NCBI RefSeq assembly: GCF_009663145.1
Contig: NZ_VKHR01000006.1
Coordinates: forward strand, 316 to 55,855
DNA length: 55,540 nucleotides
Direction: 5' to 3'
From: Shewanella sp. TC10
Lineage (GTDB): Bacteria > Pseudomonadota > Gammaproteobacteria > Enterobacterales > Shewanellaceae
Under the pieces are notes generated by a model. That model had not been told where the DNA came from. It saw nothing but the letters and a program-made list of their open reading frames with translations, and made no database searches. Position 1 is the stretch's first letter. Each line of letters begins with the position of its first letter. The position numbers and the translations under genes are program-made. Positions 8,230 through 16,539 of this stretch are shown piece by piece.

Positions 8230-9084
8230 ATGACCACACGACCGCTAATTTTTACCGACATGGATGGCACTTTACTCGACCATTATGATTATAGCTTTTC
8301 GAGCGCAATTGAAGTGATTGAGGCATTGGTAGAAAAACAAATTCCTATCATTCCAAACACCAGCAAAACTTTTGCTGAAATGGAAAAAATTCAACAGACA
8401 ATTGGTTTTAATTCGCCTTTTATTTCTGAAAATGGAGCGGTGGTTTACATCCCTATTGGCTATTTTGACACTCAACCCGCTGACACCATAACCCAAGGTT
8501 ATTATTGGGTAAAAGAATTTTGCGAACCAAGAAAACATTGGTTAGAGCTATTGGATACCGAGGCGAGTGACTTTAGCAGTGACTATATTGGTTTTTCAAC
8601 TTTAACTGCACAAGAGTTATGTGAATTAACTGATTTATCTGAAGAAAAGGCCACACTGGCCTTAGTAAGGCATTATTCAGAGCCTGTGCTATGGACTGCA
8701 GATATAAATCGCAAACAAGCCTTTATTAAGCATATGAATAGCCTAGGCGCCAATATGTTGCAAGGTGGCCGCTTTTTACATGTGGGGGGTCATACCGATA
8801 AAGGCCGCGCTATGGACTGGTTAGCCCAAGTTTATGCTGATGTTTATCAAACCAGTGTGCAAACCATTGCACTGGGTGACAGTGGCAATGACAGCGCCAT
8901 GTTAGAAGCTGCTGATGTGGCGATTCAAATTAAATCCCCGACACATACTTTCCCAAAAATTAACACTGCCAATAAGACCATGCAAAGCCAGCAATACGGC
9001 CCTAAAGGTTGGGCTGAGTGCTTGCAGGCTTTGTTATTAGAATCATCGACACCAACACCATCATTTACGCTAGAGGAGGCATAA
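8230..9084 (+). CDS. gpgP: Glucosyl/mannosyl-3-phosphoglycerate phosphatase (HAD-IIB)
   Basis: A HAD-superfamily IIB phosphatase of 284 residues. Motif I is DMDGTLLD (nucleophile D10, acid D12), motif II lies in PNTSKTF, and motif IV is LGDSGNDSAML near residues 217-227. The segments FISENGAVVYIP and LQGGRFLHVGG-x-TDKG are typical of the MPGP/YedP family, which removes phosphate from mannosyl- or glucosyl-3-phosphoglycerate. Its coding sequence ends two bases before the GpgS-like glycosyltransferase starts, so the substrate here is most likely glucosyl-3-phosphoglycerate, giving glucosylglycerate, a compatible solute. Confidence 0.87.
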   Translation: MTTRPLIFTDMDGTLLDHYDYSFSSAIEVIEALVEKQIPIIPNTSKTFAEMEKIQQTIGFNSPFISENGAVVYIPIGYFDTQPADTITQGYYWVKEFCEPRKHWLELLDTEASDFSSDYIGFSTLTAQELCELTDLSEEKATLALVRHYSEPVLWTADINRKQAFIKHMNSLGANMLQGGRFLHVGGHTDKGRAMDWLAQVYADVYQTSVQTIALGDSGNDSAMLEAADVAIQIKSPTHTFPKINTANKTMQSQQYGPKGWAECLQALLLESSTPTPSFTLEEA

Positions 9085-9085
9085 C

Positions 9086-10306
9086 ATGGCTGATTTTTAT
9101 CAAAATGGCATTGTTACTACGCTACATAATTTAACTCAGCGTACCCACGATGAAATGGAAAAGGACTTGATGAAGTTCTCTAAGACTCGTCCTTTAGGCT
9201 TGATTTTACCTTCTCTATTTTCAGAGTTAGAAGGTGAGGCATTACCTCAAATCATTAATAAATTGAAAGAAGTGCCATATCTCAATGAAATTGTTATTGG
9301 TCTAGATAGAGCCGATAAAGAACAATATAAGCAAGCACTGGGGTTCTTTAATCAATTGCCGCAACATCACCGAGTATTATGGAATGATGGCCCAAGATTA
9401 CAGGCATTAGATGCCAAACTTAGTGCGTTAGGTTTAGCGCCTAAAGAGCTAGGTAAAGGACGTAATGTCTGGTATTGCATGGGCTACACTTTAGCATCGG
9501 GTAAAACTGAATCGGTGGCATTACATGACTGCGATATCGTTACTTATGAAAAGTCATTATTAGCACGCTTACTCTATCCCGTGGCTAACCCTCAGTTTAA
9601 CTATGAGTTCAGTAAAGGCTATTACGCCCGTATGTCTGATGGAAAGATTAATGGCCGTGTATCACGCCTATTGGTCACGCCATTGATTAAAGCCTTGCAA
9701 AGAGTCGTTGGTCATAACGATTATCTAGAATATATGGATAGCTTTCGTTATCCACTTGCGGGTGAATTTTCATTTCGCCGTGATGTATTGAATGATTTGC
9801 GTATCCCAAGTGATTGGGGACTGGAAATTGGTGTACTCAGTGAAATGCATCGAAACTATGCTCATAATCGAATTTGTCAGGTCGATATTGCCGATAATTA
9901 CGATCATAAACATCAAGACTTATCATTAGATAATGCCGAGGCTGGCCTATCTAAAATGTCTATTGATATCACGAAAGCCTTTTTCAGAAAGTTGGCGACT
10001 CAAGGTGAAACCTTCAATACTGAAGCGTTCAGAACGTTAAAGGCGACCTATTACCGCATCGCGCTGGACTATGTTGAAACCTACCATAATGATGCGTTGA
10101 TGAATGGCTTATCCACAGATATCCATACTGAAGAAAAAGCCGTTGAAATGTTCACTCAAAATATTGTTACAGCAGGTCAGCGCTTTTTAGATAACCCGAT
10201 GGAAACACCATTTATGCCGACGTGGAGTCGTGTGATCAGTGCTATGCCAGATGTGCTTGAACAGCTTAAAGAAGCGGTTGAAGCAGATAATGCCGAGTTC
10301 ATGTAG
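9086..10306 (+). CDS. gpgS: Glucosyl-3-phosphoglycerate synthase (GT81-like)
   Basis: A GT-A fold glycosyltransferase of 406 residues. Visible signatures are LGLILPSLFSELEG near the start, GKGRNVWYCMGYTLASG, the DxD-type metal site HDCDIV near residue 148, and FRYPLAGEFSF with GLEIGVLSEM. These resemble archaeal and bacterial GpgS, which joins NDP-glucose and D-3-phosphoglycerate, rather than the GT55 mannosyl synthase. It follows gpgP with only one base between stop and ATG, so the pair is translationally coupled: synthase makes glucosyl-3-phosphoglycerate, phosphatase yields glucosylglycerate. The phosphorylase gene 390 bases downstream fits the same substrate. Confidence 0.85.
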   Translation: MADFYQNGIVTTLHNLTQRTHDEMEKDLMKFSKTRPLGLILPSLFSELEGEALPQIINKLKEVPYLNEIVIGLDRADKEQYKQALGFFNQLPQHHRVLWNDGPRLQALDAKLSALGLAPKELGKGRNVWYCMGYTLASGKTESVALHDCDIVTYEKSLLARLLYPVANPQFNYEFSKGYYARMSDGKINGRVSRLLVTPLIKALQRVVGHNDYLEYMDSFRYPLAGEFSFRRDVLNDLRIPSDWGLEIGVLSEMHRNYAHNRICQVDIADNYDHKHQDLSLDNAEAGLSKMSIDITKAFFRKLATQGETFNTEAFRTLKATYYRIALDYVETYHNDALMNGLSTDIHTEEKAVEMFTQNIVTAGQRFLDNPMETPFMPTWSRVISAMPDVLEQLKEAVEADNAEFM

Positions 10307-10309
10307 AAG

Positions 10310-10590
10310 TAGGGCCTGTTGACCTTTGCTGACTAAGTTTTGTTCGAAATAAAAGCGTTTTAATCGAGGCGGATGAATTGATGCCTAGTCATCTAAGCAC
10401 CTTTTATTCACAAAGATGCATTCAACAAATAGCAAAACGCTTTTAGTCGAACCCTTCGGGCAGCGTTTGTTGGTCATTTTTACTGCGTTATCGACTTTTT
10501 ATGTAGAATAACTACACCACAAAGTCTCTGCCTTGTACAAATGACCAACAATTCGCTGCGAAAACAACCTAGAAAGATCAACAGGCCCTA
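10310..10590. mobile_element. MITE-like palindromic repeat, copy A
   Basis: The element is bounded by 18-bp terminal inverted repeats TAGGGCCTGTTGACCTTT (10310-10327) and its inverse at 10573-10590, with one mismatch. Inside are two further hairpins: GTTCGAA...AAAAGCGTTTT pairing with AAAACGCTTTT...TCGAAC, and CAGCG plus TTGTTGGTCATTTTTAC (10461-10483) pairing with 10535-10559. It has no reading frame of its own and separates gpgS from the phosphorylase gene. Related copies are at 30093-30148 and 32099-32229. It is non-autonomous, and no transposase is nearby. Confidence 0.8.
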
Positions 10591-10695
10591 TTGATTGGAT
10601 TTTCTGGCCTATCGTTTTTACTGTTAGCCATTTGAGTTAAGTATCATCAAGTGACTAACAGTAATTAATAATGATTAACGTTAGAAGAAAGACTT

Positions 10696-12438
10696 ATGAC
10701 AGAAATTGAAAGTTTAAAACACAAGCTTATTCAACAGCTTGATTGTATTTATAAAGATGTTGAACTCAAGCTATCTAGCGATGAATTAGCTGAATCGTTA
10801 ATTGATACTATGCGTATTGAGCAAGGCGGCTTTACCCCAAAGCCCTATAGTAACCATTGGTCTGAGCAAGATGTGGTGATGATCACTTATGGCGATAGCA
10901 TCATTTGCTCTGAACAAAAGCCGTTGGCTACCTTGTCTGAATTTATGAATACGCATCTTGAGTGCATCAATTCGGTGCATATTTTACCCTTTTTTCCATT
11001 TAGCTCAGATGATGGTTTTGCGGTTATTGATTACTCCAGTGTCAATGATGGCTTAGGTGATTGGTCTGACATCGAAACCATTGCGAGCAAACGACGCTTG
11101 ATGTCTGATTTAGTCATAAATCACTGTTCTAGTCGTAGCGCTTGGTTTCAAAACTTTATTAAAGGTGAGGGAGTGGGACATGACTACTTTTTTACTGCCA
11201 ATATTGATGATGATTTATCAGAAGTAGTGCGCCCAAGAACCTCTGATTTACTTAGGCCAACACATACCAGTAATGGTTGGCAGCAAGTATGGTGTACTTT
11301 TAGCCACGATCAAGTTGATTTTGACTTCAGAAACCCGCAAGTCCTGATGGAATTTGTGCGGATTATTCGCCAATATCTCGATGCCGGAGTGAATATATTT
11401 CGTTTAGATGCGGTGGCTTTTTTGTGGAAAATTGTAGGGACTAAATCCATCAATTTACCACAAACTCATGAGGTCATACGCTTACTGCGCACCCTTATAG
11501 AGCATGCACAATATGATGCAGTGGTCATTACTGAAACCAATATTCCAAATACTCAAAACTTAACCTATTTTGGTAACGCTAACGAAGCCCATTGTATTTA
11601 TAACTTTTCACTGCCTCCTTTACTGATAAACAGCTTAATTACAGGCAGTTGTTTGTATTTAAAACGCTGGCAAATGAGTATGCCTCCAGCTCAAGACGGT
11701 ACGACTTACTTTAACTTTATTGCCTCCCATGATGGGGTAGGGTTAAGGCCTGTTGAAGGGATATTGGAAGATGATGAAATCAACACGCTTGTGGATACCA
11801 TGGCGTTATTTGGCGGCAAAATTTCTAGTCGAACCAGTGAAAGTGGCGAGAAAAAACCTTATGAAATCAATATCGCTTTAATTGATGCCTTACAGGGTAC
11901 AACCAAAGGCAAAGATCAGCATGGTTTGGCGCGATTTACTTGTGCACATGCGATTATGTTGGGGCTAGAAGGGATCCCAGGGATTTATATTCATAGCTTA
12001 TTAGGTACTGAAAATGACTATGAAAAGTTGGCGAACACCTCCCATAACCGTTCTATTAACCGCCATCGCTGGGATTATCATACTCTCAATAGCTTATTAG
12101 CTGATGAGCAGAATACACACAGTAAAGTGTTAGCGTCATTAACTAAGCTCATTAGTATTCGAACCAACCAGAAAGCCTTTAACCCCAATGCCACCCAGTT
12201 TACCTTGCACTTAGGTTTACAGTTATTTGGATTTTGGCGTCAAAGCCGTGATCGTAGACAAAGCATTTTTTGTATCAGTAATATTACCGATCAACCTATG
12301 GATTTACCGTTAGCTGAACTTAACTTAATTGGCACTGAAACTTGGTTTGATTTAATTGATGGTGAAGTGATTAGCGATATTACAGCAGTTAAATTGTTAG
12401 AGCCTTATCAAACTGTGTGGATAAGCAATGTGGCTTAA
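10696..12438 (+). CDS. GH13_18 glycoside phosphorylase, probably glucosylglycerate phosphorylase
   Basis: A 580-residue member of the sucrose-phosphorylase group of GH13. The (beta/alpha)8 motifs are present: [25 protein letters not shown] with nucleophile D238, ITETNIP with acid/base E280, and [11 protein letters not shown] with D346. Members use phosphate to split sucrose, sucrose-6-phosphate or glucosylglycerate, releasing glucose-1-phosphate. The two genes upstream make glucosylglycerate, so phosphorolysis to glucose-1-phosphate and glycerate is the best inference. Sucrose phosphorylase is the main alternative. AGAAGAAAGA precedes the ATG. A palindromic repeat sits between it and gpgS, so it may have its own promoter. 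Confidence 0.82.
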   Translation: MTEIESLKHKLIQQLDCIYKDVELKLSSDELAESLIDTMRIEQGGFTPKPYSNHWSEQDVVMITYGDSIICSEQKPLATLSEFMNTHLECINSVHILPFFPFSSDDGFAVIDYSSVNDGLGDWSDIETIASKRRLMSDLVINHCSSRSAWFQNFIKGEGVGHDYFFTANIDDDLSEVVRPRTSDLLRPTHTSNGWQQVWCTFSHDQVDFDFRNPQVLMEFVRIIRQYLDAGVNIFRLDAVAFLWKIVGTKSINLPQTHEVIRLLRTLIEHAQYDAVVITETNIPNTQNLTYFGNANEAHCIYNFSLPPLLINSLITGSCLYLKRWQMSMPPAQDGTTYFNFIASHDGVGLRPVEGILEDDEINTLVDTMALFGGKISSRTSESGEKKPYEINIALIDALQGTTKGKDQHGLARFTCAHAIMLGLEGIPGIYIHSLLGTENDYEKLANTSHNRSINRHRWDYHTLNSLLADEQNTHSKVLASLTKLISIRTNQKAFNPNATQFTLHLGLQLFGFWRQSRDRRQSIFCISNITDQPMDLPLAELNLIGTETWFDLIDGEVISDITAVKLLEPYQTVWISNVA

Positions 12439-12457
12439 GAATTCAGTTACTGGCTTA

Positions 12458-12497
12458 ACTTAAGGCAAATACTAAACATATAGTGTTTGCCTTAAGT
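12458..12497. terminator. Bidirectional terminator
   Basis: ACTTAAGGCAAATACT pairs with AGTGTTTGCCTTAAGT (15 of 16 positions) between the phosphorylase stop and the convergent lipoprotein stop, followed by TCTTATTTTA on the plus strand. Confidence 0.75.
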
Positions 12498-12504
12498 TCT
12501 TATT

Positions 12505-13569
12505 TTATTGCCTATGATGGCCAATGATTTTTTGGCCCTGACTCATTCTTACTCCAAGAAATGGATCATTTTCATACATAGAAATCATTACACCTTTTAA
12601 CCAATTATCAGCTAAGCGGTGCCACTTTCTACCTGCTTCCTTACTTGTTGGGCTGTCGAATACCTCAGTTGTTTTCATTGCTTTCAATTCAGTGTTATTT
12701 ACTAAATCAAATGCGAACATTGAGAAGACCTCTTCAACGCCTTCGTGCATATATTGTTTAAGTAATGCAGCATCATTCTCTAGCCAAACCTTAGCTTGCA
12801 TACCCGCTGCTTCTTCTGTTGTATACGTATTACCGACAGCTTTAATCTTTTTATCTCTTTTGATTATGGCTTTATTTCTAGCAAACGTATCTGAAGGTAG
12901 GTCTTTGTATTCTAGTTTTATTTCAGCTATTTGAGCTTCAATTTCTTCTGGGGATTTGATGTTGCTAATTGTTCTAGCTGATCTTGATTGGTACAAAAAT
13001 TTATTACGATATAACAGTGAAGGTTTCTTACCTTTTTTAGGTTCGTATAACTCTACACTTAAAAAAACATGCAGCATTCTGTTTGAAGGTGTCAGGCTAT
13101 AGTCTGGCGATAGCACTAAAAAAGCTGGTTTCCCGCCGAAGCTAAGTGATTTAATGCCTTTTGAAGGCCATTCATTTAATACTTTTACTTCGTTATCAGC
13201 TAGTTGTGGTAGTTGGGTAATTAGCTGTTGATATTGCTTCTGATAGGCTTTTTCTAGCGCGTCGCTTTCTAGTACTTCACGCAGTTTATTAATAGCGTCT
13301 TCAGCATCTGTTTCGCGTGACTCATTAACAATAGCTTCTGTTATTCCAACAAGAAGCCCCCCTAATGCCCCCGCAGATACTCCAGCTGCGCCAGCGGCAT
13401 GAGACTCAAATCTATTGTATTGTGCTCCCAATTTATTACTGGTTAAGTTGGCATAAATTCGCGAGTTATCCAGTTTTTCCATATTTTCTTTTGCTAAATC
13501 AGTTTTATATGGAACAGAACCACAGCCTGATAATAAAGTAAAAGCTATCAATGCTAAAACGTATTTCAT
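12505..13569 (-). CDS. Putative lipoprotein of unknown function
   Basis: The 354-residue protein starts with a lipoprotein signal peptide, lipobox LLSGC with C16 as the acylated residue. The mature part has a glycine/alanine-rich segment (AAGAAGVSAGALGGLLVGI, about residues 56-75) that could be a membrane-associating or glycine-zipper-like segment, and then a mixed charged region without a motif I recognise. It is probably anchored to a membrane on the periplasmic side. The downstream gene is convergent and the upstream chemotaxis gene is on the same strand 91 bases away, so it may share that transcript. Confidence 0.7.
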   Translation of the reverse strand: MKYVLALIAFTLLSGCGSVPYKTDLAKENMEKLDNSRIYANLTSNKLGAQYNRFESHAAGAAGVSAGALGGLLVGITEAIVNESRETDAEDAINKLREVLESDALEKAYQKQYQQLITQLPQLADNEVKVLNEWPSKGIKSLSFGGKPAFLVLSPDYSLTPSNRMLHVFLSVELYEPKKGKKPSLLYRNKFLYQSRSARTISNIKSPEEIEAQIAEIKLEYKDLPSDTFARNKAIIKRDKKIKAVGNTYTTEEAAGMQAKVWLENDAALLKQYMHEGVEEVFSMFAFDLVNNTELKAMKTTEVFDSPTSKEAGRKWHRLADNWLKGVMISMYENDPFLGVRMSQGQKIIGHHRQ

Positions 13570-13660
13570 TAATTATCCCTAATTTTCATGATGTTACCAA
13601 TAGTTATTGTAACAACAATGTTAACTGGGACGGTAGGTTAATTTACTTTTCTATCATTAA

Positions 13661-15115
13661 TTATTTCTCTGCAAGGGTATATTGCTTCAAAATATCATCA
13701 AGACCTGCTGATGATTCTGATAAATTTGCCGCGAGAGATACTGAGCGGTGGGCTGTTTCTCGAATGGTTTCTGCTTGGCCTCGAATATCGTTTAACTGGC
13801 TGGCAATATCACGAGAAGCTGCGCTTTGTTCTTCTGATGAGGCGGCGATTTGCGAACTCATATCAAATACATGGCTGATTGAACCCACCATGCTATCAAC
13901 ATCCTCACCGACAGATTCGATGGCGGTTCTGCCTTGGTTGGCTTGTGACACAATATCGGTAGTGATGTGAGATAAGGTATTGGTATCTTTTTGCAATCCT
14001 TCAATCATGGTTTGAATTTCTACCGTGGCTTGTTGGGTTCGACTTGCAAGTGTCCGAACCTCATCGGCTACCACTGCAAAACCACGACCTTGTTCACCTG
14101 CTCGCGCGGCTTCAATGGCTGCATTTAGTGCTAGCAAATTGGTCTGTTCAGATATGCTATTAATGGTTGTTACTACCGCGCCAATATTGGCCGCAGCTTG
14201 TGAAAGTTCACCAACAGAGGTCGATGCCTCTGAAATGCGACTGGTTAGCACACCGATACGCTTTACCGCTTCAGCAATTTGAGTTTGACTATTGTTGGCT
14301 TGGGCTGAATTTTGTTGGCTTTGTTCGGATGTGCCGCTGGCATTATGAGACACCTCTTCGATGGCGGCGGTCATTTGGGTCATTGCCACTGATACCGTAT
14401 CTAAAAACTCATGTTGATACTGAGTGAGCTCTTCACTTTGGTTTGCTTGCTGGTTGAACTCGTTAGCAGCTTCAGAGAGGGTTTGAGCATTAGCGGCAAT
14501 AGCAGTGACCATTTCACTCATATTATCGGCGCTGCGATCTATCTCACGAGCAATTAAGCTGAAATCGTCGGTACCAAAAAAGTTAAGTCGGCAAGTTAAG
14601 TCGCCATCTGCAAGACGTTTAATTGCCACATACATATCCCATAATCCTCCGCCTAACGATGTCGACGTCCAGTAGCAGACTAAATACAGCGGCAATAAAC
14701 CTAAAAAGGCAAATAATAGCAGGTAGTTGGCACTTGAAAATGCATCAGCTTCCAACTTAGCAACATTAACAGTGATGATGATTGCTTGGTTATCAATAGG
14801 GGCGCTGACGGTGACATTATTACCACTGCGTCTTGCTTGGGTTAATGGGCCTATTTGGGCATCTAGTCGCTGGGCATAGTCCATTAATGATTGACCCTCA
14901 AGTGCCAGGGCACGTGCGCCATCGGCAAGAGCTTCGACTCTCGATTGGGCAAACGTTTCAGAGGCTTGTTCAATTTTAGACGTGGTCGAGAAGTAATTAC
15001 TGACAGCGATTGCGGCAGTTATTATGGTGACGAGTGTACAAATAACCCAAAACTTACCATTTAAACTCAACTTAATGAGAATGGCGTCGACTTTGCGAAA
15101 ATTGATTTGTTTCAT
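13661..15115 (-). CDS. Methyl-accepting chemotaxis protein
   Basis: The order is transmembrane helix 1 (about residues 22-42), a short periplasmic region of about 100 residues, transmembrane helix 2 (about 146-168), HAMP and a C-terminal signalling domain. The hairpin tip reads [24 protein letters not shown] (shown as [14 protein letters not shown] then [10 protein letters not shown]), followed by [12 protein letters not shown], which contacts CheA/CheW. The periplasmic part is too small for dCache and has no ligand motif I recognise, so the signal is unknown. I chose the ATG at 15115 because AAAGGA lies about 9 bases upstream and the hydrophobic helix follows. An ATG 54 bases further upstream would add a non-membrane leader. 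Confidence 0.88.
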   Translation of the reverse strand: MKQINFRKVDAILIKLSLNGKFWVICTLVTIITAAIAVSNYFSTTSKIEQASETFAQSRVEALADGARALALEGQSLMDYAQRLDAQIGPLTQARRSGNNVTVSAPIDNQAIIITVNVAKLEADAFSSANYLLLFAFLGLLPLYLVCYWTSTSLGGGLWDMYVAIKRLADGDLTCRLNFFGTDDFSLIAREIDRSADNMSEMVTAIAANAQTLSEAANEFNQQANQSEELTQYQHEFLDTVSVAMTQMTAAIEEVSHNASGTSEQSQQNSAQANNSQTQIAEAVKRIGVLTSRISEASTSVGELSQAAANIGAVVTTINSISEQTNLLALNAAIEAARAGEQGRGFAVVADEVRTLASRTQQATVEIQTMIEGLQKDTNTLSHITTDIVSQANQGRTAIESVGEDVDSMVGSISHVFDMSSQIAASSEEQSAASRDIASQLNDIRGQAETIRETAHRSVSLAANLSESSAGLDDILKQYTLAEK

Positions 15116-15620
15116 GTCGAGTATTCCTTTATTCAAAGTCACATCATCCGTGCCGACAACCTTTATCAAGGCTGTCTGGATATCAATATGCTTTGTAAAT
15201 CTTAGTGACGTTAAGCTTGCCTGTCACACGTTGATATAGGTTGAAGTTAAGCATGGTACCGAGTATCGATATTGATTAACCCGAGGCAGATCTCAGTCTT
15301 ATTGTCATTGACTATTTTTTATCATTTTCTATTATCAAGCGTGCATCTGAAGCCGGTATTTAGTTTAGTCGTCTCTTAGAGGTCATGCTGGCGGCTTCAT
15401 TTGAACTAGATTTGATGTTTATAAGGTTTTATCGGCTTGCTTGTCTGTTTTGTTAGGCATATTTATAGGTAATTTAATCAGTGGCATGTATTAGGTGCCA
15501 TCCTCTTATCATCTACACATGTTTTGTCTCATATTTACCTAAATTCTTGTTAAGTACCTTTGTAAATAATTGATGTGAATATTAAATTTTGCGATGAAGC
15601 CCGCTATTTTTTTATGTGTA
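15116..15620. other. Intergenic region without a recognised gene
   Basis: About 500 bases between the divergent chemotaxis and ModA-like genes. I see no convincing coding frame, RNA family or repeat before the dyad at 15621. Confidence 0.4.
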
Positions 15621-15647
15621 CTCGTTATTCTTACGATGAATAGCGAG
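15621..15647. promoter_or_regulatory. ModE-like operator dyad upstream of the ModA-like gene
   Basis: CTCGTTATTC, 7-base centre, GAATAGCGAG: arms complementary at 9 of 10 positions. The inner CGTTAT-N11-ATAGCG resembles the Escherichia coli ModE operator (CGTTAT...ATAACG). It lies 60 bases before the start of a ModA-like gene. ModE binding is an inference, as no modE gene is in the window. Confidence 0.5.
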
Positions 15648-15706
15648 ATGACGTAATGTCGTGTCGGTGAAATACATGGAAATGAAGAAATATAGGACGT
15701 GTAAAA

Positions 15707-16504
15707 ATGAAAAAATGGTTAGTAACCTTGGCAGTACTCAGTGGTTTTTCAATGACTACTGCAGCGAGTGAAAAAGTGGAATTCAGAGCTGCAGGTAGTT
15801 TAAAGGCTGCAATGACAGACGTTATCACACAATACCAACAACAATACGGCGTCAATGTTGCTTCACAATTTGCTCCTTCAGGGTTATTAAGACAACGAAT
15901 AGAGCAAGGTGAGAAAGTGGATTTGTATGCATCAGCCAATATGAAGCATCCCCAAACATTAAACAAGGACACTATAGCGGGACCTGTTGTGCGCTTTGCT
16001 GGCAATAAACTTTGTGCAATCACCCAAGCTAATGTGTCAGTGACAAGTGAACAATTGTTGCAACGCATGCTAGCGAAAGACATTAGAGTTGGTACTTCTA
16101 CCCCTAAAGCGGATCCTGCAGGTGACTATGCATGGAAACTGTTTGCTAAAGCAGAAAAAGTACAACCAGGCTCGGAAAAATTATTACAACAAAAAGCACT
16201 ACAGTTAACCGGTGGTGAACATTCTGCCAAAGCACCAGAAGGTCGTAATCCTTATGGTTGGGTGATGGAAAATAACCAAGCTGATATCTTTTTAACCTAT
16301 TGTACTAACGCAGTATTGGCACAAAAAGAAGTGCCAGCATTACGCATTGTCAGTGTGCCAGAGGAGTTGTCGGTGGGCGCACAATATGGGCTAACGCTAA
16401 TTAATGGTGCAACGCCAGAATCTGCAGGCTTAGCGCATTTTATTTTGTCCAGCGAAGGACAAGAAATATTAGCGCAATACGGCTTTGATACCCCATTAAA
16501 GTAA
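15707..16504 (+). CDS. modA: ModA-like periplasmic substrate-binding protein
   Basis: A 265-residue protein with a signal peptide (MKKWLVTLAVLSGFSMTTAA). Its fold signatures match the molybdate/tungstate-binding group: FRAAGSLKAAMTDV near the N terminus, FAPSGLLRQRIEQGEKVDLYASA, VRFAGNKLCAI, and STPKADPAGDYAWKLF around residue 128. The ligand is probably an oxyanion. No modB or modC gene follows, and the next gene is convergent, so this is an orphan binding protein or works with a permease elsewhere. A ModE-like dyad upstream supports molybdate, and the window's DMSO reductase uses molybdenum. Other oxyanions or small anions remain possible. Confidence 0.78.
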   Translation: MKKWLVTLAVLSGFSMTTAASEKVEFRAAGSLKAAMTDVITQYQQQYGVNVASQFAPSGLLRQRIEQGEKVDLYASANMKHPQTLNKDTIAGPVVRFAGNKLCAITQANVSVTSEQLLQRMLAKDIRVGTSTPKADPAGDYAWKLFAKAEKVQPGSEKLLQQKALQLTGGEHSAKAPEGRNPYGWVMENNQADIFLTYCTNAVLAQKEVPALRIVSVPEELSVGAQYGLTLINGATPESAGLAHFILSSEGQEILAQYGFDTPLK

Positions 16505-16509
16505 CGAGG

Positions 16510-16534
16510 TTTAGGCCAGTCACACTGGCCTAAA
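16510..16534. terminator. Hairpin terminator between convergent genes
   Basis: A perfect 11-bp stem TTTAGGCCAGT / ACTGGCCTAAA with a 3-base loop, just after the ModA-like stop and before the end of the opposing GGDEF gene. The T-run is short. Confidence 0.7.
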
Positions 16535-16539
16535 ATTGA

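Noticed and set aside
8033..8239. 68-codon minus-strand frame upstream of gpgP
   Set aside because: It overlaps the gpgP start and the likely promoter, and has no recognisable protein features.
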